This document shows, piece by piece, positions 37,453-50,100 of a stretch of DNA of 64,000 nt. Positions within the stretch are counted from its first letter, which is position 1, and each line of letters starts with the position of its first letter. The stretch spans positions 1-64,000 of the forward strand of contig CAUYUJ010014597.1 in NCBI GenBank assembly GCA_963575745.1, written 5' to 3'. This DNA comes from Prorocentrum cordatum. Taxonomy: Eukaryota; Sar; Dinophyceae; Prorocentrales; Prorocentraceae. The position numbers and the translations under genes are program-made. The notes under the pieces were generated by a model, which did not search any database, was not told the origin of the DNA, and saw nothing but the letters and a program-made list of their open reading frames with translations.

Positions 37453-37560
37453 CTCCAGAGAGGAGGAGGAGGAGGAGGAGGAGGAGGAGGAGGAGGAGGA
37501 GGAGGAGGAGGAGGAGGAGAGGAGGAGAGGAGGAGGAGGAGGAGAGGAGGAGGAGGGGGA
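37453..37560. repeat. GGA triplet tract
   Basis: (GGA)n run with a few GGAG shifts. 37561-38147 has no supported gene. Confidence 0.95.
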
Positions 37561-38147
37561 GGGCGGCGGCAGAGGGCGCAGGCCCGCACAGATATGGCAG
37601 AGACACGAGGCCGCGCCCTCGGCCCTGCCCTGAGCCACAGCAGCCACGCAGAGGCGAAGCCCCGCCGGGCCTCTGCTGGTGGGAAAATGTGCGCCGCAGG
37701 TGTGCGCGGGCCGGCCCGGGGCGAGGAGGTTCGGTCCAACTGGAAGTCCTACAGTCGGGGCGCTGAAGAAGGAACCCTGTTCGTTGGGGAGGGGCTCGGT
37801 GTTCCTTGATTGTTTCACAGCTTGCCTCAGGTGTTCCTTATGTTTTCGATGGGACATCGAAGTTAAACTTATAGAAAAAAGGGCCCTCGTTCCTTATTTA
37901 GGGTTCCTTCGGTCAACGCCCCAACTGTATATGGGGGCGACCAGTTGCACTCCTCGGGGCGCAGGGACGTGACGACAAATGCTTCTGCACTCCGCACCGA
38001 TCTGTTCAGTATGTCCGCACTGGGGGTCGATCCGCTCGACCACTGGGGCGCAAGGAGGCGGCGACGTGGTTGTGATTTGCAACACCCGGGCGCGCGAGGT
38101 ATCGTCTGGACGCCAGTATGTTGGCACGCACGCACGGGGTGCGGGGA

Positions 38148-38335
38148 AAATGGTACGTTGCCCACATGATACATGTTGTCAGGAACAGACGGCGGCTGCT
38201 GTTGGGCAGGCGACGTTGTGTCTCAAGCGGGCACCGTCCACGGCAACACCCACAAGGAGGCCCGGCCAAAAGGGGCAGCAACTGCTGTCAATGGTCGTTC
38301 CCATTCCTTCCGTACCCACTCCGATCGAGCCGAGT
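38148..38335. mobile_element. Diverged copy of the 2074-2280 element
   Basis: Plus strand here matches the minus strand of 2074-2280: both share GCTGTTGGGCAGGCG (38198-38212), and a translation of both gives TAAAVGQA followed by similarly spaced residues. Ends are more diverged than in the first copy (left ACGTTGCCCACATGATAC, right TTCCCATTCCTTCCGTACCC). Confidence 0.45.
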
Positions 38336-39395
38336 ATTGGGGGGTGTCTCTGCTGGAACCGTCGATGGGCGCAGTGAGCGACAGAGGTGCAATTCGTACC
38401 AGCCAGGGGCGCCAGATCTGGTTTGGATGCTGCGCCCGTATTGGGGGGGCGCTCTGCTGGACTTCCCCAATGGCGAAGTCGATTGCAATAGTTCTACGCT
38501 TCGCTACCCGAGCGGACGGCCAACATTGAATCGGGAAATTGGATCGGATCGGATGGTACGTCGGATCGGGCTGTCGAATCGGAATAGAAATCGAATCGAA
38601 TCGGCTGCACCCGCAGAAACACCCGCAGGGGCGGGAGGGCGCCCTGCAGCGCAGTTGTTTTGCATATTCGTCCTTAGCTTGTTCGATCTGGTCCTCCTGC
38701 TCCTCCTCCTCCTTCTTCTCCTGCTCGGGAACGGGGGATTGTGGAGTCCTTCGCCTTTGGAAGAGCGTTTTCGAATAGTTGTTCGTGAATTTTTCAAACA
38801 GTAGTCCTCATCTTCCTTCTCCTCCTTCTCCTCCTCCTCTTTCTCTTCCCTCCCCTTCTCCTACTCCTCCTCTTCCTCTTTCTCTCTCCTCTTCCTCTTC
38901 CTCTTCCTCCTCTTCCTCCTCCTCTTCCTCCTCCTCCCTCTCCTCCTCTTCCTCCTCCTCCCCCCAGAATATAGTTTGTTGCTTCTCCTGCCCTCCCCCC
39001 TCTCAAAGGAACAAAAGCGGCGCGGCCTCCAGTTTGGCTTTTGTTTCCTTCATTGATGCTTTTTTTGGGGGGGGGGCTCCTCCTCCTCCTCCTCCTCCTC
39101 CTCCTCCTCCTCCTCCTCTTCCTCCTCCGCGCTGCTCCGTTCCCTCCTCCTCCTCCTCCTCTTCCTCCTCCGCCTTCCCCCAGAATCTAGCTTGTTGCTT
39201 CTTCTGCACCTCCCCCCCCTCAAAAAAACATAGAAAACAAACACAACAAATGCGGCGCGGCCTCCCGTTTTTTTTGTTTGGGGGGGTGGCTCCCTCCTCC
39301 TCCTCCTCCTCCTCCGCGCTGTTCCGCTCGCCTTCCTCCTCCTCCTCCTTCCCCCTCGGATCAAGCTTTTTACTATTACGATGCTTCGAAAGTAA
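38336..39395. other. Mixed spacer with CTC/TCC-rich tracts
   Basis: Repeated GAATCGG-type text around 38525-38610, then TCC-rich blocks at 38690-38960, 39080-39170 and 39290-39350. Two segments (38960-39060 and 39180-39285) are related: each has CCCCAGAATCTAGCTTGTTGC-like text and a poly-T/G run. No gene. Confidence 0.7.
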
Positions 39396-40790
39396 GAAAT
39401 GCCCCAGTTGGCACTGCAGTGGCATGGATTTGGCCATGGGTTGGTATCGCATTGGCACTGCGTTGGCATAGCGCTGCGTCGGCATTGCGCTTGCATGTCG
39501 CAAGCATTGCGCTGCCGGGTCCCAATGGAACCCTCCACACAAGGACTTAGATTGAAAACCTCTACCAGAAGGACTCCGATTGAAACCGTCCACAAAAGCG
39601 GCTCATATTGAAACCCTACATCCCCCACAGAAGGATTCAATGCGAAGCCTTCCACATAAGGATTCCGACTGAAATCTATCACACCTGCTTTCTCCTATTG
39701 GCATTGCATTGACATTGGGTTGGGATCGCCTTGGTATTAGTTTGGCATTGCGTTGGCACTGCTTTGGCATTGCGCTGGCGAGTTCCAATACACCCCTTCA
39801 CATAATGATTCTTAGTGAGCGCTGCACAGGAATGTTTCCGATTGAAGCATTCCACAAGAAGGGTTTATATTGAACCACTTCAAATCAGGATTCCATTCGA
39901 AACCCTCCATCGAAGGAGCCCTATTGAAACGGACCACGCGCGATTTCCCCCAGGCATTTGATTTGCATTGGATTGGGACTGCCAGGGCATTGGTTTGGCA
40001 GTGCGTTGGCACTGCTTTGACATTGCGCTGGCGACTTCAAATGCATCCCACCACGAAAGGATTCCTATTGAAACCTTCCACACGACGAGTCCCCCACATG
40101 AAGGGTTAATGGTGAAACCCTCTAAAGAAGGATTCCTGCGGAAACCCTCCACCAGAAGATTCCGATCGACATCCTCCGAAGAAAGATCCGCAACCAAATC
40201 ATCCACAAAAGGATTTCTGTCGGAATCTGATGAAAAACTGGAATCATGCCACTGGCATTGCATTGGCATTGGTTTGGTAACGGTTTGGCATCGCATTTGC
40301 GTTGCGTTGGCATTGCGTTGGCAGTGCGTCAGCAGTGCGTTCGCATTGCGATGGCATTGCGCTGGCGAATCTCAACCAAACGCTCCACAGAAGGATTCCG
40401 ATCGAACACGTCCACAAGAACGATGCCTACGGACCCCCCGCAATAAGGATTCACATTGCAATCATCCACAACAGGGTTCCATGCGAATCCCTCCACATAA
40501 GGATTCCGAGTGTAATCCTCCGAAGAAGGGTCCTTAGAATGATTCCTTTATGGATGGCATCATCCACAGAAGGGTTCTCAGAAGGATTGCTACTGAACGC
40601 TACCACAAGCAATCCACCCTATTGCCGCTGCATTGGCATTAAGTTTGGATCCCCTTGGCGTTGGTCTGACATGGAGTTGGCACTGCTTTGGCATTGCGCT
40701 GGCGAATCCGAATGCCCCCCTTCGCAGAACGAATCCTACTGAAACCCTCCACAAGCAAGGTTCCTTTTGGAATCTATATATAGATATAAT
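39396..40790. repeat. Composite satellite: GGCATTG blocks alternating with GAAACCCTCCACA blocks
   Basis: Five alternations. GGCATTG/GGCACTG runs lie near 39410, 39695, 39960, 40245 and 40625, each ending GCGCTGGCGA(A/G)T. Each is followed by several 24-30 bp units of the type CCTCCACAAAAGGATTCC then GATTGAAAC. The period is about 270-380 bp. No gene. Confidence 0.9.
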
Positions 40791-40856
40791 GAATTACATA
40801 TCCATATACACATATAAGACCACCCTTCGGGTGATAAGGGGGTTCAGGGGGGGGAA

Positions 40857-41124
40857 CCAACGTCTCACTCGATCGGTCTCACTCGATCGGTCTCACGATC
40901 GATCTCACGATCGATTTCACTATCGGTCTCGTTCGATCGATCTCACCCGATCGATCCCACAATCGATCTCACTCGATCTATTTCATTCGATCGATCTCAC
41001 AATCGATCTGACTATCGATCTCACAATCGATCTCACTATCGATCTCACTACCGATATCGTAATATACCCCACGTTCGGTCCCACTAACGATCTCACTATC
41101 GATACCACAACCGATCTCACAATA
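40857..41124. repeat. TCTCACTATCGATC minisatellite
   Basis: About twenty units of 10-15 bp rich in ATCGAT and GATCG. Translation gives DLTI repeats; not a gene. Confidence 0.9.
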
Positions 41125-41875
41125 AGCGTCACCATCATCATCAACATCATCGTCACCACCGTCAGCAACATCATCATCATCGTCGGGACGCCACCATCAA
41201 CATCATCACACAATCACCATCATCATTATCATCATCAGCATCACCATCATCATCATCGAGACACCATCATCGTCACCATCATCATCATCAACCTCAGCAC
41301 CATCGGGACACCATCGTCACCATCATCATCATCGGAACACCACCATCATCTTCAACTCATCATCATCATAAACAACATCATCAACATCATCGTTGGGGCA
41401 CCATCATCATCATCATCATCATCATCGGGACACCATGATCATCGTCACCAGCATCATCATCACCATCATCATCATCGGGACACCAGCATCACAATCAACA
41501 TAAGCATCATCATCACCGGGCCAACATCAGCAACACCATCATCATCACCTCATCATCATCCTCATCATCACCATCATCATCATCGGGACACCAACCTCGT
41601 CATCATCATCAACATCATCATCATCGGGACACCATCGTCATCATCATCAACAGCATCGTCATCAACCTCAGCATCACCATCATCATCACTGGGACACCAT
41701 CATCATCAGATTCATCATCACCATCTCATCATCTCATCATCATCAAAACCATCAGGACCACCAACATCATCATCATCATCATCGAAACACCATCATCATC
41801 ATCATTAGCAACAGCATCATCAACATCATAATCACCGGGACACCAGCATCATCACCACCATGGCCGCCATCATCC

Positions 41876-41906
<31 letters not shown>

Positions 41907-42640
41907 CATCACCGGGACACTATCATCGTCACCATCATCATCTACATCATCATCATCACCGGGACACCAACATCATCATCATCGGAAAGCCACCATCATC
42001 ACCATCATCATCGCATCATCATCATGAACAACATCATCAACATCATCATCATCGGGGCACCATCATCATCAGCAACATCATCATCACCGGGACACCATCA
42101 TCATCGACACCATCATCATCACCATCATCATCATCAGGACACCATCATCATCGACACCAGTATCGTCATCATCTGGCAACCATCATCAAAATCATCAGCA
42201 CCTCATCATCATCCTCATCATCAACATCATCATCGGGATACCATCATCGTCATCATCATCATCATCATCATCATCGGGACATCATCATCATCACCACCAT
42301 CAACAGCACCATCATCAAGCTCATCATCATCATCATCGGGACACCATCATCACCATCTTCATCATCATCACCATCTCATCATCCCATCGTCATCAACATC
42401 ATCATGATCACCAACATTACCATCATCATCGGGACACCATCATCACCAACATCAGCATCATCAACATCATCATCATCATCATCACCATCGGGACATCATC
42501 ATCATCATCACCACCATGGCCATCATCATCATCAACAACATCGTCATCATCATCATCATCACCACCATCACCATCATCATCATCATCATCATCCGCATCA
42601 TCACCATCATCATCGGGACACCGACGGGACATCGGCGGGA
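41125..42640. repeat. CAT triplet array punctuated by GGGACACC
   Basis: About 1.5 kb of (CATCAT)n in which the 8-mer GGGACACC (or GGGACGCC, GGGGCACC) recurs roughly every 30-110 bp, always in the same orientation. Translation gives His-rich or Ile-rich text with RDT or GTP inserts. No gene. Confidence 0.95.
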
Positions 42641-42845
42641 CACTGGCGGGACACCGCGCGCCACCAACCCCCGGACAGAGAACATTTGGTCCGGCCGCGC
42701 CTCAGCCAGAGGCGGGACACTTCTCGCCCGCCCACGCAGCTTCGCCTCGCCCGCACGCACGGCACGCACGAACACGAAACCGAAACCGATTTCCCGGTAG
42801 GGGGGCTCTCCGATCCATTTCGATCTCACCCCCTCACCTCCGATA

Positions 42846-43225
42846 AATATGGCGAAAGATTCCCCCCATTGGCATTGCAGTGGTATTGGATTGGGATCGC
42901 CTTGGCATTGGTTTGGCATTACGATGGCACTGCTTCGGCATTGCGTTGGCATTGCGCCGGCGAGTCCTAACGGCTCCCTCTGCAAAAGGACTCCTACTGA
43001 ATCCCCCACAAGAAGCATCCGAGTGAAACCCTACACAGGATATTCCCTATCGAAACCCTCCACAGAGGCATTCCTATTGAAATCCTCCTGAGAAAAATTC
43101 GTAATGACACCGTCCACAAAGGATTCATATTGAAATCCACCGAGCGAAAGGATTCCCCCATTCACATTGCATTGGCATTGGCATTGGCTGGCAATGTATT
43201 GGTATCGCATCGACATGCAATGGCC
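42846..43225. repeat. Composite satellite, continuation
   Basis: GGCATTG block, GAAACCCTCCACA units, then another GGCATTG block: the same family as 39396-40790, so the two parts were probably one array split by the minisatellite and CAT array between them. Confidence 0.85.
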
Positions 43226-45275
43226 AGGTGCAGGAGATAGACAGAGAGAGACAAAGAGAGAACGAAAGAGAGAACACGAGATAGCGATATAACGAGGGAA
43301 GTATAGTATGAGGGGATCACGGCGAGCAGATGAGTTACAACAAAATCCAAGTTTAAAGATGAGGGAGCGTTCCACTAGATGGAAACCATATCAAAACGAC
43401 GAGGGACTCCACATTCCCCTGGCCTCCTCCTCCTCCTCCTCCTCCTCCTCCTCCCCTCCACTCTCCTCCTCCCCGGCTCTGCTGCTCCTCCGCCTCCACG
43501 CCGCTCCTCTCCCCCTCCCCCCCTCCCCCTGCCCCTCCACCCTCCTTCCCCCTGTCCCTCCCTCCTCCCTCCGCCCCTCCTCCTCCCTCCTCCCCTCCCT
43601 CCTCCCTCCCCTCCTCCCTCCCTCCCTCCTCCCTCTCCCCCCCTCCCCCTGTCCCTCCCTCCTCTCTTCGCCCCCCTCCCGCCCCTCACCCGTCCTTCCC
43701 CGCCCCCCCCGCGGGCAGGCGCGCGCCCCGCCCCCGCGCGCGGAGGGCACCGCCCGCGAGCCGTCCCCCCTCCCCTGTGTGGGCATCCGCCGCGCGCCGT
43801 GCCTCCCCGCGCGCGCACGCTCCAAAGCTGCTCGGCGACGAGGCGAGGGAAGCGAGAGGGGGGGAGACAGGCAGGAGGAGAAGAGGAGGAGGAGGAGGAG
43901 GAGGAGGAGGAGGAGGCTGCGAGCAGGCAGGAGAGGAGGAGGAGGAGGAGGAGGAGGAGGAGGAGGAGGAGGAGGAGGAGGAGGAAGAGGAGGAGCGGGA
44001 GGAGGACGTCGAGCAGGAGGTGGCGTGAAACCGAGAGAGAGAGAGAGAGAGAGAGAAGGGGGGGAGACGGCGGAGGTAGGCGGGAGGAGCGGGGCGGGAG
44101 GGGGAGAAGGGGGGGAGGGACAAGAAGGAGTCGCGAAGAGGGCTGGGAGTGAGGAGAGAAGAGGGCGATACACGGGGAGGAGCGGGGATGTGATGGGCAA
44201 GGAAGACCTTCTTCCCCCCTCCGTCACGATCCTCCCTCTCACATCGTTGCCCTCCACCTCCCCCCAACCTCCCTTCCCTCCTCCGAGGCGCCCCCTTCCG
44301 GGTGCCGCTCGCCTCCCGTCGCTCTGGCCCATAAGCCCCCTGGAGTGGTCGGCACGTTCGACGGGGCCGACCTGCCCCGTGGTGCCCCGAGTCCAAAACA
44401 AGCAGTCCTCCCTCCCTCCTCCCCCCCTCCTCACTCCTCCTCCTCCTCCTCCTCCTCCTCCTCCTCCTCCTCCTCTTCTTTTTGTTTATTCCTCCTCCTC
44501 CTCCTCCTCCTCGTCCTCCTCTTTGTCCTCCCAGCCCTCGGCTCCCCGACTCTCCCTCCCGATCCTCCTCCTCATCATATGCTCCTATCCTTGTCCTCCT
44601 CCTGGTACTCCTCACTCTGCTCGTCCTTCTCCTATCTTTTCTCTCCTCATTCGTTGCATGCATCCCTCCTCTCGTGTTTGTCTCTTCCTCGTTCCCTCCT
44701 TCTTCGCCCCACCCCCTTTTTCTGTACGTCCCTCTCCTCCCCCATCATTGCCTCCCATCCTTCACCTCGCTCTCGTCATCGTCCGCAAGTTGTCCTTGCT
44801 CCCTCGCCTCCTGCAACTGCTACTACTGATCTTTCTTCTCCATATCGCCGTTCCCCCATCATGCTCTTGCTCACACTCCTCCTGCAACAACTGTTCCTGC
44901 TCCTCCTTCTCATTATCCTCGTTTCCCTTCTCTGCCGCCTTCACCCCACTCCGCGAAGCGGGCAAGGAATGCGATGCCCCGAAATCAAGGGACGCAATCA
45001 GCCCGACAAAATAATCGCGTTCGTCACATGTTTCATACGCGACCGGGTGTCACATCCCAGTATCGTGGGACAGGCCTACACGCGAGGACAATACAAAAGA
45101 GGGAAGGAGGAGGACAAGGAGAAGGAGGAGGAAGTGGGGAGTGAGGACGGGGAAGAGGTGAAGGTGAATTCGGAGGAGGAGGAGGAGGAGGAAGAGGACG
45201 AGGAGGAGGAATGGGAGAACCAGGAGGGGGAGCAGGTGGATGGGGTCAGGAGGGAAGGGGGAGAAGGAGGCTCAA
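43226..45275. other. Pyrimidine- then purine-rich low-complexity DNA
   Basis: CTC/CCT-rich to 43680, GC-rich to 43850, GGA tracts (43875-44000), TCC tracts (44428-44515), and more pyrimidine-rich DNA to 44930, then GGA-rich to 45250. A frame of more than 560 codons crosses this region but has only repeat composition. No gene supported. Confidence 0.8.
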
Positions 45276-45958
45276 TCAGCCACTAATCTGGTACGCTCCC
45301 GCGCCCTTGTCGTCTGTGTAAACCGAAAACGTGACCATGGCGTCCTTCTCTGGCTTGAAGCCCTCCACGATGTCGGGTTTGCGGAAGTACAGCAGGCCGT
45401 CTTCCGCCTTCTTGCCCTTTGCCGCCGCCGCCGCCACAGACTCGGCAACCTGGCTGGAGAAGGAAAGACACCCCCACCGCCACCAGCCCCACCCAGAAGC
45501 CTTGGTCCCGCTGGCCGACCCCCCGTTGGTGGAGAGGGGTGTCGTCTCCATCGCGTTTCGCAGCACCCAACCCCGCCTACATAAGGGGGGACACTGGGAG
45601 AGCTAACGTACAGTCGGACCTAGGCCATAATAACATCCCTGAAGGACATGAGACCGTCCGTCGGCCAAAACAAACAGAACATCCGAGGGTACACTCCCCA
45701 GGATGCACAAATACATCCAACAAACACGAAGAGCACTAGGGCATCGCCGAACCGACCTCGATCTTATACCCCGGTCGGACTGTACCGTGTCCCAGTCGGG
45801 GCCGGGATGGCTCTGACGATGATGAACCTTTGCCTTGACGTCCTCTGGCAACGCGTCCATGTCGTCGGGCTTCACGAAGCCCCAACCAGCCTTGTGGCTA
45901 TAACTGTTGATCGTTCCCGTGAACACAGAGCCGTCGCCCTCGACGCGGTTCTCCTCGG
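45276..45958 (-). CDS. Cold-shock-domain protein (two exons seen)
   Basis: Minus strand. Exon 45958-45828 reads ...VEGDGSVFTGTINSYSHKAG then WGFVKPDDMDALPEDVKAK and ends AAAG|GTTCATC. Exon 45449-45276 starts after CTCCAGCCAG and reads VAESVAAAAAKGKKAEDGLL then YFRKPDIVEGFKPEKDAM and ...VTFSVYTDDKGAGAYQISG-stop. Both junctions are phase 0. GWGFV matches the RNP1-like core of the cold-shock domain, and VTFSVY...AGAYQI matches its last strands; the Ala/Lys insertion lies in the loop. Cold-shock proteins bind single-stranded RNA or DNA and are numerous in dinoflagellates. The 378-bp intron has AG|GTT at both ends. The first exon(s) upstream of 45958 are not resolved. Confidence 0.75.
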
Positions 45959-47100
45959 CTGGCGCTCAATGCCTTCCTGCTCTCGCCTCATACACTTGGC
46001 GTTGGAGAGATAGTTTTCAACATCGAACTCCGAAAAACACACTACCCCTGCGAGGCGATCCCCCCGCGAGGGCCCATTCCTGTGCGCGCTGCCCACCTGC
46101 CAAGGTTTTCGTCGGCGCACGCTGTCCCCGAGGTGGGGGCTAGCGTCCAGTGAGTGGGCCGGCGGCGCCACATCGCGCGCTGCCCTTCCAGCGCCAACTG
46201 CATGCGCCCCCCCGTAGAGGGAACAGCAGGAGGAGCCCATCCCACAGTACCCAGTAACTACCTGCCTCCGCCCCCCATCAATGGAGGGCGGGGGGGCCTT
46301 CGTCGGGGGCCCATAGCGCCAGGCATGCCCACAGACCTCCATCCTCGCATCTCGACCCTCGAACGTACATGATTGTTTTCCTCCTCCTCCTCCTCCTCCT
46401 CCTCCTCCTCCTGTTCCTCTTGTTGCTGCACATGGCGGTCGAGGAAATCCTGTGGCTATGCAAACCTGTCCTGCCCCCCCAGCCTGGCAAAAAACCTGGG
46501 CGGGAGGGGGGGTCATGAGGGAAAAGGCGAAACAAACATGATAACACAAACGAAGTAAACGAAGAGGTGAGACTGGGCAATGCAGAGGTGTCTTCCCTCC
46601 GATTGTAGAAGCCGCCTGGGGGTAGCCGTAGTGGCTCGCTGTTGGGGGCAAGAGGCGGAGGGCCGCGGTGGCTGCTCTTTAGGAAGAGAGGTGCTGCAGT
46701 TAGTATGCTCTTCTGGAGCGGGGTAAAAACCTCCCGGGCGGCGGTGATGAGATCTAGTCCTAGGTCTGGCGCCCTGAGGAAGCTGCGACGATAAGCTAAG
46801 ATGTAGACCAAATAGAAATAGAGGCACGCAAAAGATGAGGCAATGTCTGCGTTGTCGCCCCGTCCCACCCCCACCTGAGACCCCCCCGCCGCATCGCCGC
46901 GGCCCGCCCCGAACCCTGCCGCGCCTGCCTTCCTCAGAGGTGGAAGTCGTCCTAGGAAGTGGAAGTAGACGGAGTCAACGACATAGGGGAAGTGGTAGTA
47001 GGGTGCCTCGCCTAGTCGCCTAGTCCACTGAAGTCGCAGTCGTCGAAGAGATCGAAGTAGATGGAGCAAGCGAAGTCGGAAGAATAGCTGATGCGCATGA
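45959..47100. other. Unresolved region upstream of the cold-shock exon
   Basis: On the minus strand there are plausible coding scraps (...FSEFDVENYLSNAKCM near 46010) that may be a 5' exon of the cold-shock gene but are not in its frame. A TCC tract lies at 46380-46412. Nothing can be called with confidence. Confidence 0.4.
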
Positions 47101-50100
47101 CCACCGGAGGTGGGTGTCGATGAGGTCATCGAGGTCGACGAGCCTTCGATGTCGGAGGAGTGGTTGGCCAATGCCTTGCCTTCCTCCATGGCATGTGTCA
47201 GCGCGGGAGCTGGAGTAGGTGGAGCGTCCAGGGGTGGGGGTGTGGATGTCGCGCGTAGCCTTTGGTGGCTGAGTAATGGAGTGGGTAGTAGTGCCTGCGG
47301 TCCGCGTCGGGCGCGCTGGCACCTCGCGCGGCGTTGCGCAGTGGCGAGGATGGCTATGGCCAGTGGTTCGGGGCGTAGTTGGGCGACGTGGTCGTTGAGC
47401 TCGTCGAAGAATTGGTGGGCGAAATCTTTGGCCGAGGTGATATCCTTCTGAATAGACTCGACCGTGTTGTAGCTGCCCTGTGGTTATCCTTCCATCGTGG
47501 CGAGGGTGTCGAGCTTGTCCAGAATGTCGTGGTGGTGGGACCGGTAGTCAGTGATAACGTCTGCGGTCAAGGCCTGCGCGCTGCTTCGCATGCTGCTGGA
47601 TTGAGCGATGGCCCCACGTGCCCAAAGCTCGTTGTTGTTGTTGAAGAACATGTTGAATCGTGCGACCTCGTCGCCCTCGTTGAAACTGATGGTGCCGTGG
47701 GCAAGGCGGTCTTAGAGCTTGGCGTGATACGGTTAGCGCATGGTGGCGCCCATGGAGAAGGTGAATGCGTCGGGAAATATCTTCTCCTGGGAGATCGTCG
47801 CAACTGGGAACCAGCCAATGGGTTTCTCGGGCTCAGTTTGTATCAGGGGTGGTGGTTTGTCGTTCGTGCTGGGCGTAATCGTACTCAGCGTAGGGTCGAA
47901 ATCACTGGATGCAATAGTGTGCATGCGTTGTTCTCCTGCCATGGCTGCTCCCAGCTCGGTGCTCGTAATGTCGTGGGCGATCTTGTTTGTTGCGTGTGCT
48001 GTGTTATCTTCTTTGGTGGTCGGTAAGATGGGTGGGGTTTTGAATGTTGCAGGCTTGGGGTCTGGGTGGAGCGCGTTTTGATATGAGATTTGGCGAGCTG
48101 GACTGGGTGCCGCGGGCGAAGGCGCGGTTGCTGGCATTGCGCTTGTCATTGTACTGCCGCTGCTGGTTTGCATGGTCGCACGAATCACTTGGGCTGTGTT
48201 GTCGGTTGCAGACGTCGATGCCACTTGCTCTTTCTGGGTCGTTTCCCCCTGTGAGATCGGCGCGCGCTTCGGGGGAACCTCGATGTGAATTTCGCGCTCA
48301 CAGACGCCGCGGTGGTCGCATGGCGCGAGCATGGTTTTGAGACTACGTATCTGCTTGATGCGATGGAGGATGTGGCGCGCTCGTGGAGGGCGGATGCCTG
48401 CCTCACGCATCGGTGCGACTACTAGCAAGTTGTCGCCCGAGATGATGAAGGGCCCGTTGGCTTGAATGAACTGGAAGGGGGAGAAGAAGAGGCCCGGTGC
48501 GCGCTCGCTGTGCGATAGATGCGCTCGGTCGACCCGTTCGTGGAAGTTTGGTCCCTGCAGGTAGTCGGTTCGCATCTTTGTCAGCCTGTTCGCGCATGGT
48601 TTGGCGCTCTGGGATTGGGGGTTAGTCGGTGAGGAATGGGGGGTATATGGGCCTCAGGCTGTGGTAGGAATTGCCGTCCCTGTTGATGCTGAAGGCCTCG
48701 ATGTTCTGGTCGGCGAGTGGCCGAGTACAGCATGGGTCGTAGCTGGAATTGCCTGGGTACTTCCACTGAGTGGCGCCGGTGTTCTCGTAGCGGCAATAGG
48801 AGAGGCTTCTCTTCAGGTCGGCATGTGCGGTCCAGCCAGGTGGTTATCTGCCATGGTGGGGTTGGTCGGGTGGGAGTGTCGCCTTGCTTGTGCGTTGGGT
48901 CACTGGGGCTGCGGAAACTGCGGTTGGCCACTGGCGTCGATGTGGTAATTTGAATGGGGGTTCTGCCTGGGGGTGGGCCAGGCGGGGGGAGCGGCTGGTT
49001 GGGGATCTGGTAATTGTGCTGCTGGTACAGGAGCTGGAATGCGTTCGGTACAGGGGTGGGCATGGTTTGGTGGAGTTGTGGAGTGGAGCTCCGCTGAGTG
49101 ATCTACAGGTCGGCGTGCGTAGTAGTCGCGCGCGCTGGGCCTTGTTGTGGTCGAGCTTCTGGGAATGCCGTGTTCCAATCGGGGAAGTTGCTGTGGGCCC
49201 AGTCGATGGGCTCAAAACTGGCGTTGCGTAGTTTGTGGCAATAGTAGAAAAAGCGACGTTTGCTGTGACTCTCCTCGTCGTCGATGAGATACTGTCTTGC
49301 TTTGTGGGCCTCGGTGTCGCATAGCTTGTCGAGATCTATCCGCATGATGCCGCCAAGTATGATCTCGGTAGGTTGCTTGTACTCGGGTGCGTCGTAATCA
49401 GGCCGCTGTCTAGTCTCGGCGGGGGCATCCCCGTCGGGGGTGACCTCCGCGCGGTGAACGATGATACCCCACTTGGTGGCCTCGGTGTGGACGTAGGTAG
49501 TTCCGTCGACTCTTGCTGCGCAGGCCTCCGAAGTGGTAGTGCCTTCCTGCAGGACTTGTGCGGGGGATTCGATAAGGGCGTTGTCAATGACGGCGGGCCA
49601 CCTGGGTAGGTCACTGATTGGCGCGCTCAGTTTGGGGATCGTAGCGCGATCGATCTCCCTTGTCGGCAATGGTGGCGCCTGCGGTATGTCCCCGTCCATG
49701 CCGATGACAGAGTTGTGTCCCGTTGGTGGCGCAGGTAGACTGGTACTCGTTGTCTTCTCAGGTCGGTCTCGTCACAATGTAGCCCCTATTGTTTGTGGCG
49801 TAATGTGGTGGCGATCGATGGGCAAGATGTAGTTGTCCCTATACGGGTGTAGTGCTCCTCCTCCGCGGGCATCACCAGCGTCTCTTGCGCATGCCGCAAG
49901 CATCCCTATCTCGGAGGTCGGATGCAGGGTGCTGTAGATGTCGGCAATCGCAACGACGTAGATCTTCTGACTGCATCGCTCGGTGTTGCGGTGTGCGTCA
50001 TGCCCTTCTTTCTGAAGATGTGTGGGGTCTGTAGATTGCTGAACGGCTCCTCGTTTTTGTTCTTCCACGGTGGTGATTGGAGATGCGGTGGGCCTGTGCG

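Noticed and set aside
41125-42640. His-rich protein over the CAT array
   Set aside because: Triplet slippage explains the open frame; no start, domain or codon bias.
43308-45014. Plus-strand open frame of about 570 codons
   Set aside because: Covers CTC- and GGA-rich low-complexity DNA; no ordinary protein text.
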